A stretch of DNA of 64,000 nt from Marsupella aquatica. Its lineage: Eukaryota; Marchantiophyta. How positions within the stretch are numbered: position 1 is the stretch's first letter; every line of letters begins with the position of its first letter. The notes under the pieces were generated by a model that searched no databases, was not told the DNA's origin, and saw nothing but the letters and a program-made list of their open reading frames with translations. The stretch is taken from contig OZ316893.1 in the NCBI GenBank assembly GCA_973895155.1, forward strand, positions 19,592,001 through 19,656,000, written 5' to 3'. Shown here in pieces: positions 34,401-45,200 of this stretch. The position numbers and the translations under genes are program-made.

Positions 34401-34596
34401 ATTCCTTTATTCCATATCGCATTTACAGACCCACCAGTAAACTTTATTCCGTATCGCATTTACAAAGCCCACTGCGCCTTGCAGTCACCAAAGTTCTGTA
34501 TTCCTTTATTCCATATCGCATTTACAGACCCACCAGTAACCTTTATTCCGTATTGCATTTACAAAGCCCACTGCGCCTTGCAGTCACCAAAGTTGA
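34401..34596. repeat. Tandem duplication, 99-bp unit, with an internal half-repeat
   Basis: Copies at 34401-34499 and 34500-34596 are almost identical. Within each unit the word ttattccatatcgcatttac recurs as ttattccgtatcgcatttac, so the 99-bp unit itself contains an older short duplication. Confidence 0.93.
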
Positions 34597-35399
34597 GCCC
34601 CGGCTCTGCCAAATAGTTTCTCCAGACTGGCGGTCATGGGCTCCAGAAGGGGCAGCATGATGCAGCAGGCAAATGCCCTCCTCTGACTGAAGAGTCCCAA
34701 TCGCTGGATTGTGCTTCCTAGGGGATGAGGTGGGGTGTTGAAGATGTTTGTTTGGACCTTCTGTGGTTCCTTGCTTGCCAAAACTACTCAGTGGAAAGTG
34801 TGTAGGGTGTGGGTGGGGAACCCAGCCCTACCCTAGAGGGCCTGGCTGCGGAAAGGACCCTTCACACTTTTGAATCTGGATATTAAGATACTAGATGCAC
34901 TTTCTATGAAATTAAAGTTACTTGTCTAAAAGTGTCATCCTAGATAAAGTGAACTCTGCTGTACATTGTGTGCAAGCTAAATTATGAATCTTAACGCTTG
35001 CAAGCAGGGAGAAAAAGGACCAAGAATTGCTGAAAAGGGCCAAACAAGGTATGTGAAGTACAATTAAACCGGGTTTAGAGGGCAAATGGAAACTCCCCAA
35101 ACCTAGAACGAGGAAACGATGAGAAATCTAGAAATGCAGTAGTGGATGAGTCTAACCAAGTCTGCAAATGGGACATGGATGTTTTCTAAGGGGCCAAGCC
35201 AACTAAAAGGTGGTGCCCTTCACCTAGCATTCCTGCTTTTGACACCCTCTATTGTCATGTGGCCAGGGATGTGAATCATGGCATGCTTGCTTGAAAAGCA
35301 TGGTGCATGGTCCCCGTCAAGGTCCAATAATTGATTGCAATTGGCCGATGAGCCCGTCCATATCTTTGAAAGGAACCTGGATGGGTACTACCTGGAACC

Positions 35400-35610
35400 T
35401 GTTGGAACTTTGTAGAAAGTTCCTGCCGTTACGAGGAAGATCTGATCTTGTCGTGTAGCGCGTATTTATCGGGCTCTCTCTCTGCTGTCGGATTTAGGGT
35501 CTCTCTCCTGGACGTTGATTCCCTTCCTTCCCGGCTGCAGCTGCCGCTACTTATTGGTTCATCGTCTCTGCACCTTTAGTTCATATTATGGTATGTTCAT
35601 GTTTTCAACA
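35400..35610 (+). repeat. 5' LTR of the copia element
   Basis: Starts TGTTGGAAC and ends TTTTCAACA. TATTTAT at 35463-35469 could be the TATA element, followed by a CT-rich initiator-like run. It contains gctactta, which is absent from the 3' LTR. Confidence 0.95.
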
Positions 35611-35622
35611 TGGTATCAGAGC
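35611..35622 (+). other. Primer-binding site (initiator Met-tRNA)
   Basis: TGGTATCAGAGC directly follows the 5' LTR. This is the standard plant copia primer site complementary to the 3' end of initiator methionine tRNA. Confidence 0.95.
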
Positions 35623-35782
35623 GCAGCTTTGCTCACTCTCAATAGATTAGATTAGTAGAGGCGTAGTAATCCAGGTAGAAAAGTTCCCTGGCCTCTTACT
35701 CTTGCATCTGAAGTCGCGACAGTAGTCCTGAGTGAAAGTTCCTCATAGCACAGACTGTAGCGACAGATCGTGTCATTCAGAC

Positions 35783-38700
35783 ATGGAATTGTTAAAGTGT
35801 TTTTCTGAGAGTGACAAATTAGAAGGATCCAGCAATCATTTAGCGTGGACCATCCTCGTCAAGAATATGCTGAAACGTGATGAACTCTTCACTGAGCTCA
35901 ACTTTGGCGTCAAGCCTGATGCCAATGGTCAAGTCCAAGATGGCGGAGCTCATCTCACTGCACGTGAGATTGAAAAGAAGAAAGTATGGGCCACTTCGAT
36001 TCTCGCTGCTACAATGAAAGCAAAATACCTGCCGACAGTTGATAAGTACTCAGATGACCCAGCCAAGTGCTGGGACCACTTCCAACAACGATTTGGTGGT
36101 GCTCTTGTGCAAAGACGATTAATGCTGGAACAGAAGCTTGCAGACATTCGCATGTCTGACGGCACCTCTGTGGAAGACTTCATCAACAACGTTAACAATA
36201 TTGCTGGCCAACTGAGCAGCATTGATGCTGAAGTTGCCGACGACAAACTGATTCACCTGGTCCTTCGTGGACTCCCCCCTAGCTGGGGTTCTTTCGTGTC
36301 TGTTTTTTCTTCTGACCTCTCTCGCAACCCTCCTCCTCAGTTTTCCACTCTCATTGAGCGTATGCAGGCTGAAGAACTCTGGAAGAAGAACTCTCAGCGC
36401 GAACCTGTTGAAGAGGCACTGTCGGTCACTCGGTTTACCAGACCAAATGGCCGTGGTCGTGGAAGGTTTCAGCCTCGGCCTTCCTTCTCTGACCCTCCTC
36501 GCTATCCCTCTTACTCTCGTGCTGCAGGAGGACGTGGGATCCGCCGCAACACCACCTGCAACTACTGCGGCAAACCTGGACATTGGGAGGCTGACTGCAA
36601 TCTCAAGAAGGTGGATGAGCAGATTGCTCAGCTACAACTTAAAGCTGCTGGCTTACGATGCTTTCGTCCTCAAGCCAACGTTGCTGAGATCTCTCATGAG
36701 GACGAAGATTTCTACGAAGAGGAAGAAGAAGGCGAAGGCGAACCCAGTAACACTGCTCTTGAAGCCAATTTCACTGAGATTCTTCCTAGTCGCGAATCTA
36801 GTAATTGGATCTTAGACTCAGGAGCTAGTGTCCATGTCTCTGGCGACAAGTCTGTCTTCTCTGGACTAAATCCGTCTACTAGCTCAGGATCGGTCGCCAC
36901 TGCAAGTGGTACCAAACTTCCTGTTGCTGGACACGGTACTGTCAACATTGATACAAATAAAACAGTCCGCAATGTTCTCTATGTGCCCGGTCTTTGTCGT
37001 AATCTTATGTCCGTAGGTAATCTCACTGATGCTGGTCATAATGTTATGTTTAATTCCAAGTCCTGCCTTGTATTCGACAAAGATAACCCTCACAAAATCT
37101 TTCTCCGCGGCACTAGGGACCCCGCAAATCATCTATATCGGTTAACCCAGTCTCTCCCATCTATTCCACCCTCATCAACCTCCTCCCGCCTACTACCTCG
37201 GGTTCTATCTCAATCTGCACCTGTACTTAGTGTTGAATCTTCTCCCTCAGACTATCCTGTCGATCTATGGCACCGACGTCTGTGTCACGTGAACTTTCAA
37301 ATGGTCCACCATATGTCTCATCGCGGTCTTGCTCTCGGTCTTCCATCTTTACCGAGAGTCAAACGGTCTTGTGAAACTTGTACTGTCACCAAACATCATC
37401 GCGACAAGACACCCAAGTCGTCTGCTACTCGTACTTCTCGCCCTTTGCAGATTATTCACTCTGACCTTTGTGGTCCTTTTCCTGTCTCCACATCTCAAAA
37501 ATACATACTCACGTTTATAGATGACTTCTCTCGATTTACCTGGGTTTATTTCCTTTCTAGTAAAGCCGAAACTTTCCAACGTTTCCAGGAATTCAAGCTT
37601 CTTGTCGAGAAGCAATTCTCGCTTCCGATCTCATGTCTCCATTCTGATCGCGGAGGTGAGTACCTATCCACCGAATTTCTTGCCTTCTGTCGACAACACA
37701 GCATCCGTCGTCAGCTGACCGTGGCTCGCACACCTCATCAGAATGGAGTGGCCGAACGAAAAAATTGTACCCTCCTTGAGGGCACCAGGAGCATTCTCCT
37801 CAGCTCTAATATTCCCATCTCCTTATGGACTGAAGCTGTTCGCACTGCTAACTATACACAAAATCGTTGCGGCACTCGGGCACTTCACTTGCAAACCCCA
37901 TTCGAAGCTTTACACGGTAAGAAACCAGATCTTTCACATCTCCGTGTTATTGGCAGTCTTGCTTATGTTCTTGTTCCTCCTCACTTACGCACTAAACTCA
38001 GCGCCAAGACCCTCCAGACTGTCCTGCTAGGATACGATGAACAATCTAAAGCATATCGTTGCTATGACCCCTCTTGAAGACGTATTATCATTGCCTCCAA
38101 TGTTAGCATTCATGAGTCTATCCGTGGGGACTTCCCCTCTAATCATGCTGCTGTCACCAAGATCTTTCAACACTTGCTTGGTGAACCTTTTGTTGGTCCT
38201 CCTGACCAAGAGGGGGTAGCTACCATCGACAACTCTGCTGCTGCCCCAACTGATGACAACTCTGTCGCTGCCCCTAACGGTGTTGAGCTCGTTCCGCCTG
38301 TGCCTCCGGATGCTGACATCGAGATTCCTGACTACACCAAGCTCCCCGACTCTCATGCTCCTGCCACTCGTCATTCTCTCCGTGTCAGACGCCCTCCATC
38401 TTGGCATAACGACTATGACATGACCAATCGGGCTGATCAGCTTGACACATTCCTTGTGGAATCCTCTCAACCTGAGTCTGACAACATCAGTGTTACCGAA
38501 GCTCTTGCCCATCCCCTATGGCGAGCAGCTATGAAGGAGGAATTTGATGCGCTCATCAAGATGGGCACATGGGATCTGGTTCCACTTCCACCAGGTAAAC
38601 GTGCTTTGTCTGCTAAGTGGGTTCTTCGCTCCAAGCCATGTCTGCATCCAACTCACTTCAGGCTAAAGGCATGACTTGTTGCTCGTGGTCTCGAACAACG

Positions 38701-40099
38701 TTATGGTGTTGATTATTTAGAGACTTTTGCTCTCGTTGTAAAATGGTCCACCCTACGGACTGTTATCGCTCTGGCTGTGGCAAACGGCTGGGACCTACAC
38801 CATATGGACGTGATCACTGCCTTTCTCAACGGCACCATCACCGAAGAGCTGTATATGCAACAACCACATGGATTTGAGGTTCCCGGGCAAGAACATCTGG
38901 TCTGTCGTCTTCGCCGCTCCCTTTACGGCCTCAAGCAATCACCCCATGCCTGGTACGAAGAAATAAATTCCTATCTGATTGCTTCCGGATGGACCAGGAG
39001 CATGGCTGACAGCAACTTATACTTCCTTCGTGAAGGCTCATCTATTGTGATTCTCATGCTCTACGTGGACGACCTCCTAGTCACTGGTAGCAATTCGGAG
39101 AAAATTGCTGAGATCAAATCTCAACTCCACAATCGATACGACATGAAGGACCTTGGTCTTATCCAAAAATATCTGGGCATTGAATTCCAACGTACGTCTG
39201 CTGGGCTATTTCTACACCAAACTTCCTACTGCCAACAACTTGTTGCTGAATACGGCATGACCGGGGGCACACCTGAATTTATTCCTCTTCCTGAAGGCCA
39301 TGTTCTCACGTCAGACACAAATACACCTCCTGTGGATGTCTCTGATTATTGTCATGCAGTTGGGAAACTTATATTTCTCACTCACACTCGTCCCAACATT
39401 GCCTATGCTGTCGGCATCGTTAGTCGCTACATGACTCGGCCTCAACAAAGTCATTGGGAATCTGTCAAACACATTCTTCGCTATCTTAGTCACACGACTG
39501 ACTACGGTATTCATTGTCAAAAATCTCCCTGCCCTCTTCTTACTGGCTTTACCGATGCTGATTTCTTGGGCTGCCCTGAAACTCGTCGTTCCATTGGCGC
39601 TTATCTCTTTCAACTCGCTTCGGGCCCAATTTCCTGGTCTAGCAAGCAACAACCTACTGTTTCAGACAGTACCACTGAAGCGGAGTACAAAGCGCTCTCT
39701 GAGGGAGCAAAGGAAGGAGTCTACATTCGTCGTCTACTCTTTGAGCTCAGCTCCGACTCCTCTCTCCAGGTTCCTCTTACCTTTTCCAACCCGTCTATTC
39801 AGCAAGATCTTTCGCAAGCAGCTATTCCCTCTGCTCTTGACCTTCACCTACACTGTGATAATCAAGGCTCTATAAAACTCGCTCGCAATCCAGTTTTTCA
39901 CGCCAGGACCAAGCACATAGAGGGGAAACACCATTTCATTCGTGAACGTGTGCTTGAAAGGGAAATTTCACTTTCTTACATTAATTCTGCTGATAATCCT
40001 GCTGACTTGCTCACCAAGCCACTAAGTCGCCTCAAATTTGAGAAACACAGAACCTTTACTGGAGTCAAATCAATTAAAGCCGCTCTCACTGCCAACTAG
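35783..40099 (+). pseudogene. Copia gag-pol polyprotein interrupted by two TGA codons
   Basis: Single-frame gag-pol of about 1438 codons from the ATG at 35783. Visible in order: a gag region; a CCHC zinc knuckle CNYCGKPGHWEADC at about residue 259; an aspartic protease motif LDSGAS at about 344; an integrase with an HHCC-type region near 500; catalytic acidic residues in HSDLCGPF, HSDRGGEY and HQNGVAERKN (about 561, 622, 658); a reverse transcriptase with YVDDLL at about 1094; and RNase H with FTDADFLG at about 1256. The frame is broken by TGA at 38075-38077, between integrase and reverse transcriptase, and by TGA at 38672-38674, near the start of the reverse transcriptase. Reading resumes in the same frame after each. 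In both places copia proteins normally have Arg, which suggests CGA-to-TGA changes. There is no frameshift. Confidence 0.95.
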
Positions 40100-40147
40100 C
40101 CTACTTAACTGCCTACTTAACTATCTATCACTTTCTTATCCCTTCTG

Positions 40148-40810
40148 CTAATGCTCATCTATCTCATACTCTACTGCTCTACGATGATACCTCATAAACT
40201 GCTCCGCCTCTACCAATGTTCTAAATGCCTCGTGACAATTCCCTGAATAACCCGTCACCTGCATGCTTGCATCTGCCCACGATCCATATATTCCAGGTAC
40301 TCGACCCACTGCTACTGCATAGTACTTCTTCGGCGCTACTCCTCCAGCAACCCGGCTCCCCTCTCGCTCCTCCGCCCTCTGCTGAACCCTCATCTTACTT
40401 GGCCATCTCCTCAGAATCGACGCTGCCGCATACTGTTGCTCCTTACTACATGGTTTCCATTGCTGGTCGACTTCCATCTCCTCCTGTGTGTGCTTCTTCC
40501 TTGGAGTCTGCTCGGACTCAGAGGGGGCTACCAGCACACTCTTCGGCACTTTCGGTGGAGAAATCCATGCATCAGAGGGGGCTTCATCTCCTGCTTCGCT
40601 CTTGCCACCTGCCACTTTTTCGATCTCTTCATGACCACAATCGTCTTTCGGCTCCAGTTCTCTCACCAAGCGCGCCAACAGCTTCACTGTCTTGTGGGCA
40701 ATTTGGAGCAGCAACCCCACTGCCTCTAACACTGTCCATAACGTTCTTAACACTGCACGACACATTGCCCGTCCTGTCTTGGTCTTCATTTCTCCTGTTT
40801 GGATCGACAT
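40148..40810 (-). CDS. Antisense ORF with RNase H1-type hybrid-binding (viroplasmin-like) domain
   Basis: Intact 220-aa ORF on the strand opposite to the retrotransposon. It lies wholly between the end of pol (40099) and the 3' LTR (40843), with an ATG at 40810 and a TAG stop. The last 60 residues (161-220) contain YYAVAVGRVPGIY, SWADASMQVTGY, and then F-T-EAEQF. This is the pattern of the RNase H1 N-terminal domain, also called the caulimovirus viroplasmin domain, which binds RNA:DNA hybrids. Residues 1-50 form a mixed basic/hydrophobic segment (LEAVGLLLQIAHKTVKLLARL, probably helical). The middle is charged and Lys/Glu-rich. No RNase H catalytic domain follows, so this is a binding module only. 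An ATAAATA on the minus strand in the 3' LTR (40906-40912) is about 95 bp upstream of its ATG and could serve as a TATA box. Function and expression are inferred, not shown. Confidence 0.8.
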   Translation of the reverse strand: MSIQTGEMKTKTGRAMCRAVLRTLWTVLEAVGLLLQIAHKTVKLLARLVRELEPKDDCGHEEIEKVAGGKSEAGDEAPSDAWISPPKVPKSVLVAPSESEQTPRKKHTQEEMEVDQQWKPCSKEQQYAAASILRRWPSKMRVQQRAEEREGSRVAGGVAPKKYYAVAVGRVPGIYGSWADASMQVTGYSGNCHEAFRTLVEAEQFMRYHRRAVEYEIDEH

Positions 40811-40833
40811 CCCTCTCAGACTAAATCTTCCTC

Positions 40834-40842
40834 GAGAGGGGG
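40834..40842 (+). other. Polypurine tract
   Basis: GAGAGGGGG directly before the 3' LTR; the usual primer for plus-strand synthesis. Confidence 0.9.
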
Positions 40843-41045
40843 TGTTGGAACTTTGTAGAAAGTTCCTGCCGTTACGAGGAAGATCTGATCTTGTCGTGTA
40901 GCGCGTATTTATCGGGCTCTCTCTCTGCTGTCGGATTTAGGGTCTCTCTCCTGGACGTTGATTCCCTTCCTTCCCGGCTGCAGCTGCCTTGGTTCATCGT
41001 CTCTGCACCTTTAGTTCATATTATGGTATGTTCACGTTTTCAACA
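40843..41045 (+). repeat. 3' LTR of the copia element
   Basis: Matches the 5' LTR except for an 8-bp deletion in the ctgcagctgcc...ttgg region and one T-to-C change near the right end. The right junction is followed by the target duplication GAACC. Confidence 0.95.
40906..40912 (-). promoter_or_regulatory. Candidate antisense TATA box in the 3' LTR
   Basis: TATTTAT on the plus strand reads ATAAATA on the minus strand, about 95 bp before the antisense ORF start. The same word in the 5' LTR could drive the sense transcript, so one motif may serve both directions. This is a prediction from position only. Confidence 0.35.
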
Positions 41046-41050
41046 GAACC

Positions 41051-42283
41051 CTGGCTGGTGTAGTAAATCAATCTCTTGCCTCAAGTTCTTTCAATTAATT
41101 AAAGAGTGCCAGAATGGCCCTACATGCAGCACTGCTGCAGGAACGGAAGCGTAAAGATTTCATGGACAGCCACACCGCAGGTGCAAGAGTCTTGAACAGA
41201 CCATGGACATAATACAATCGTAGCGATGTTCGGTGACTACTCAACTCAATCGCCTTAGAGGCCAGTCGAGCACGTTCAATAGAGTGATCCAAAGTGAGAG
41301 CAACTAAGACGTACCCCACTTGCGGGCTTGATATTACAAATGCAAATGATGAAAAAGGTGACTAGTAGTCATATGAGATTAGGAGGACGGAGACCCTGCA
41401 TGAGGCTAACTGGACGGGGGACAAAGTGACTGAGCTCCTTGGCAAATTAGATGAATGTTTATCCACTTTTCGCGGCAGATACCCGAAAGCAGCTGACAAC
41501 GATATATGGTAATGTTTAACAATAAAAACGCATTAGAGACTTCTCAATGTACGTTAAATAATATCTAGCTCTTGCCTTGACCTATTAACGAGAGCTCAGG
41601 CAGCTTTTCTGGGCTTGATAATATATAATATTAAATTATACAAATTTAACTGCAAGGTCCTCGGTCAGATCTGAGGGCTATTTAAACAGCAATCATGTAA
41701 ATACTAAATAAGCTAGTACTAACTCTATGATCTGATCGAGGTCATGCATGGCCACAGCCTTCTCGTTTAGAGCAGGAATTTAGGAATGGTCAGATGATCG
41801 ATCAAGTCCCAAGACTGCCTGACCTGACTCAATCATCTATCGAACAACCAGACTACGTACTGATCCTCTGACTGTGAAAATGCAAAGGTACGATGGTGCG
41901 CAGCCGAACGCATATTATACACTATTTACCTAGACGCATGCCTCCACGTTGAACGTGTAAATCAGCGCGCTGGAGTGTATCGAATTTGAAGATCGGTAGC
42001 GATCTCGATCTCTCTCAAACGAGGATGTCCAAGATTCTCTCCTCGAGTCCAAGACTCCCTCCTCAAGCGAGGAATCTCGTTGTATGACCTTGACGAGGCT
42101 GTTATCCTACACAGTATAGTAAGTACACAATGAACGGCACGTTAAGGCTTTCAATTCAAACATTCTCTGTTCTAAACTGGTTTTCATTGTACAAGCAGCC
42201 CACTCATCATAATGAAAAGAGTCACCAGCATTAATTATCGACCTTGAAAAGACCCTGCAGTTAACGAACATTTGATGACTAAC
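41051..42283. other. Region downstream of the BELL gene
   Basis: No coding region is recognised. The side nearest 42283 should include the BELL 3' UTR and, if the last intron call is right, a small terminal exon. A short duplication (tcctcgagtccaagactccc and tcctcaagcgagga, about 42030-42080) is visible. Confidence 0.4.
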
Positions 42284-45200
42284 TTAGACCATTCTAATTG
42301 CACCAATGGTCATATGAGGAAAAGACCAGGACATTCTGCATCTTAATATGAATTCCGGTACGGATCTCCTAGATATATAAATCACTATACCTTGGGCGAC
42401 AAATTCATGCAGGAGATGACTGGTACTAAGTCGATTCCTCTGCTTCAGATCTTCTTGACCGGCGTCCAGATGTGACACCGGAAGTTCGCTGTGCACATTA
42501 TCAATGTTTCTGACCGCATCATCTTGATCACCAGAGTCAAAATGATCTTTCGGTCGCTGAGAATTCGGATGTCCTTGATTACTATACTTTCGTTGTGGAG
42601 CTGCTCCTGGAAGTGATAAACCATCGGAATGCCTTAACCCTAAGGTTAACGAGACTCCACCATTTGCGGAAGTTGTAGCTCGAGAAACAAAGTTAGATCC
42701 TGGATATCCAGTTAAATTGCCTCCCATGTAAGCACCAAATCTTGCGCCATTAGCTGCTAGAATATCCTGATGTTGACTGTAATCTTGATCAGCAGAGCTG
42801 TTATAGTTGCCATCAATTCTACAAGGATCATGATATGGCCCATGTGAAACTGTTTCAATGTCCATACCCATGATCGGAGAACCCAAGTGATCACTGGAGT
42901 TGTGAATGCCATTTCTAGCTCTCTTAAGGATACCACCCCTCTGATCAGCATCAAAGTCTACGCTGCTTGAGGTTGAGGCATTCTGGGTCGCACCATGCGC
43001 ACTTCGCAAGTTAGATTGAGTATACATTCCATCTCCACTTGAAATAGTGATCCTCTGCTGCTTTTCTGCTCCAGTCTCGGTATGTGCATTTGAGAAACTA
43101 GCGGCGCCTATATTAGGATCATCGTAATCCAGGGCTTCATTCTCTCGTCGACGTTCCTTAGAAGTTTTTTTCTCTGCAGAGCCACCCTCATCCGAATTGC
43201 TAAATTCTTCCAAGTACATCTCTTCTACCATTGGTTTCCACAACCTCACACGGGCATTGATGAACCAATTTGAGACCTGTCACACGAAGGTTGAAAGCAA
43301 GTTATTGTTAACAATTTTCAGGTCCACGTCAATGAGAGAATTTTCCTCCTGTAACCTAGTCAAACGATTATATATCAGATCAGAAGCCTGTATTCTACTT
43401 ACTGGAGCTCAGGATGTCTAGCTAGTAGTATAACTACAGTAAAAAGGGCCTGCCCACCTCACGCATCAGCATTTATATGCATATGTGCTCAATTTTAATA
43501 TATGTCTCATACTTGGTACTGCCGACGCTCTAGATATGGAATTCCGGTACGAGTTAACGAGAATTTACCTGGCTCCTAGTGAGCCCAGTCTGTTTTGCTA
43601 GGAAGAGTTTGTCCGAGTCCTTGGGGTACCTGCATGGGCAAAATGGAGAGCGATTCGAAGTTAGCACTAGCTAGTTCGAACCAATATATATATGAGAGAG
43701 AGAGAGAGAGAGATTGCAACGCAGATTTATGATTGTTTAATGTGTAACCCAGAGTCCGGGACATGTATGTCGGATAGTTGACGACAACGGTAGGACGTGC
43801 TGTTTCGAAGGTTTTGCACGAATGCAGGCCTATTAAAATATGCTCGGTACCTAACGGTTGTAAAGTACTTTTTCCCTAGCAGGCAAATTTGACGAAGATC
43901 AATTTCGTTGCAACGATTTGTCAGGCCCAAACTAAGTATTCGAATTACGGCTAGTAGACTGGCGACAGAATTCCATCTGATTGATAATAATGGTATTCTA
44001 CCACTGACTTCAGGCCCAGGAATATATGATGAGGTATGCTCTTACGGATGAAGGAAGTGCTCAAATAGCCAAGACCGCAAAACTGAGACTGCTCGTTCTG
44101 GTAGCCCTCTCTGAGGTCGCCAGGCGTGTTGCTGAAGCATGCCCAGTTGCTGCAGAGTACGCTGCTGTCGCAGTTGTTGATCAACGAAACGGAGCGAGGA
44201 GAGATCTCTTCCTGCATATCCCGGAGATGTATCTTGCTCTCCCAGTGCTCTTTTGACTGCTCTGAGCTGCGCGCTAATGGCATCTCTTAAGCATCTGAAG
44301 TGTCTTGACATTGCCTGCAATGCCAGAGCTGTGTATGGCGTTGCGGCGTCAGGACCAGCTAATGCGTTGAATTGATTGACGATATCCATCATATTCTCGC
44401 CATAAGCCCGGTACCTTCTGTCAACCTGTAGAAAACAATCCGTCCCCGCCCAAACCCGGAATCAATTATCAATATATATTTTGAAGGAATTCATTGATCG
44501 CAAATCCATCCATTATCCTTTCATGGATGTTAGTGGCAGTTCATGTATCTCACCTTCGTCCTCCAAAGAGAATTATATGACTACTGTGAATGGGAGTAAA
44601 GCAAGTGAACTCGTGCAACTAGCCTCGATCATTGGACGTAGAAAAAAACCTTTTGTGGCAAAAATTGAACTTTTAAAACATAAAATGACATAGATACAGT
44701 ACAAAGTAAGGAATACCAGAGCAATGTTATATAACCCTTCGTGACATAATAAATGCATATGTATCAAGGGAACAATAAAAATGGACAAAGGAAGAGATAA
44801 CCACGGCAAATGAATATGACCAGTCTTTTTAATAAATCTCAATCATGCATGAACGATACTTTGCTTAGGTGCTGCTTCTGTAGGTTTGAATCTCCCGTTA
44901 CCCTATCTAAGATACTAGATCTAACGACGCCACCTGATCGGCGTATCTGTCCGTTTGTGTTTAGCGAAGTTCATTGTAAGAGACGAAGCGAACCTTACCT
45001 CTTCAAGATAGGACTGCAACCTCATTTTTTTGTTCTCCAGTTCATCCCTGCTTTCAGACTGTCCATGTGTCTGAAACATAGCTTCCCGTCCTCGTGCCTC
45101 CGCAAGTAGTGAAGACGAACTACCAGGAAGTACGGCAATGTTCATCATGCTAAAATCCTTTCGAGTGGAGTCTGCACCTACAGGGTCTCTATTGGCATGA

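Larger units (their letters stand above)
35400..41045 (+). mobile_element. Complete Ty1/copia LTR retrotransposon
   Basis: A 5646-bp element with LTRs of 211 and 203 bp (TGTTG...CAACA) is flanked by the 5-bp target duplication GAACC (35395-35399 and 41046-41050). The primer-binding site, matching initiator methionine tRNA, abuts the left LTR, and a purine tract abuts the right LTR. The domain order gag, protease, integrase, reverse transcriptase, RNase H is copia type. The LTRs differ by one substitution and one 8-bp indel, so insertion was recent. The copy is defective because gag-pol has two in-frame TGA codons. It carries an extra antisense ORF between pol and the 3' LTR. Confidence 0.97.

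Noticed and set aside
35732-35782. Upstream extension of gag to 35732
   Set aside because: The codon there is GTG, not ATG. The first in-frame ATG is at 35783.
35950-36583. Minus-strand frames over gag (and others over pol)
   Set aside because: They are shadows of the sense polyprotein and have no domain. Only the antisense ORF outside pol has one.
40225-40824. Plus-strand frame of 199 codons between pol and the 3' LTR
   Set aside because: It is the shadow of the antisense hybrid-binding ORF. It has no recognisable domain, whereas the minus-strand frame has a clear one.
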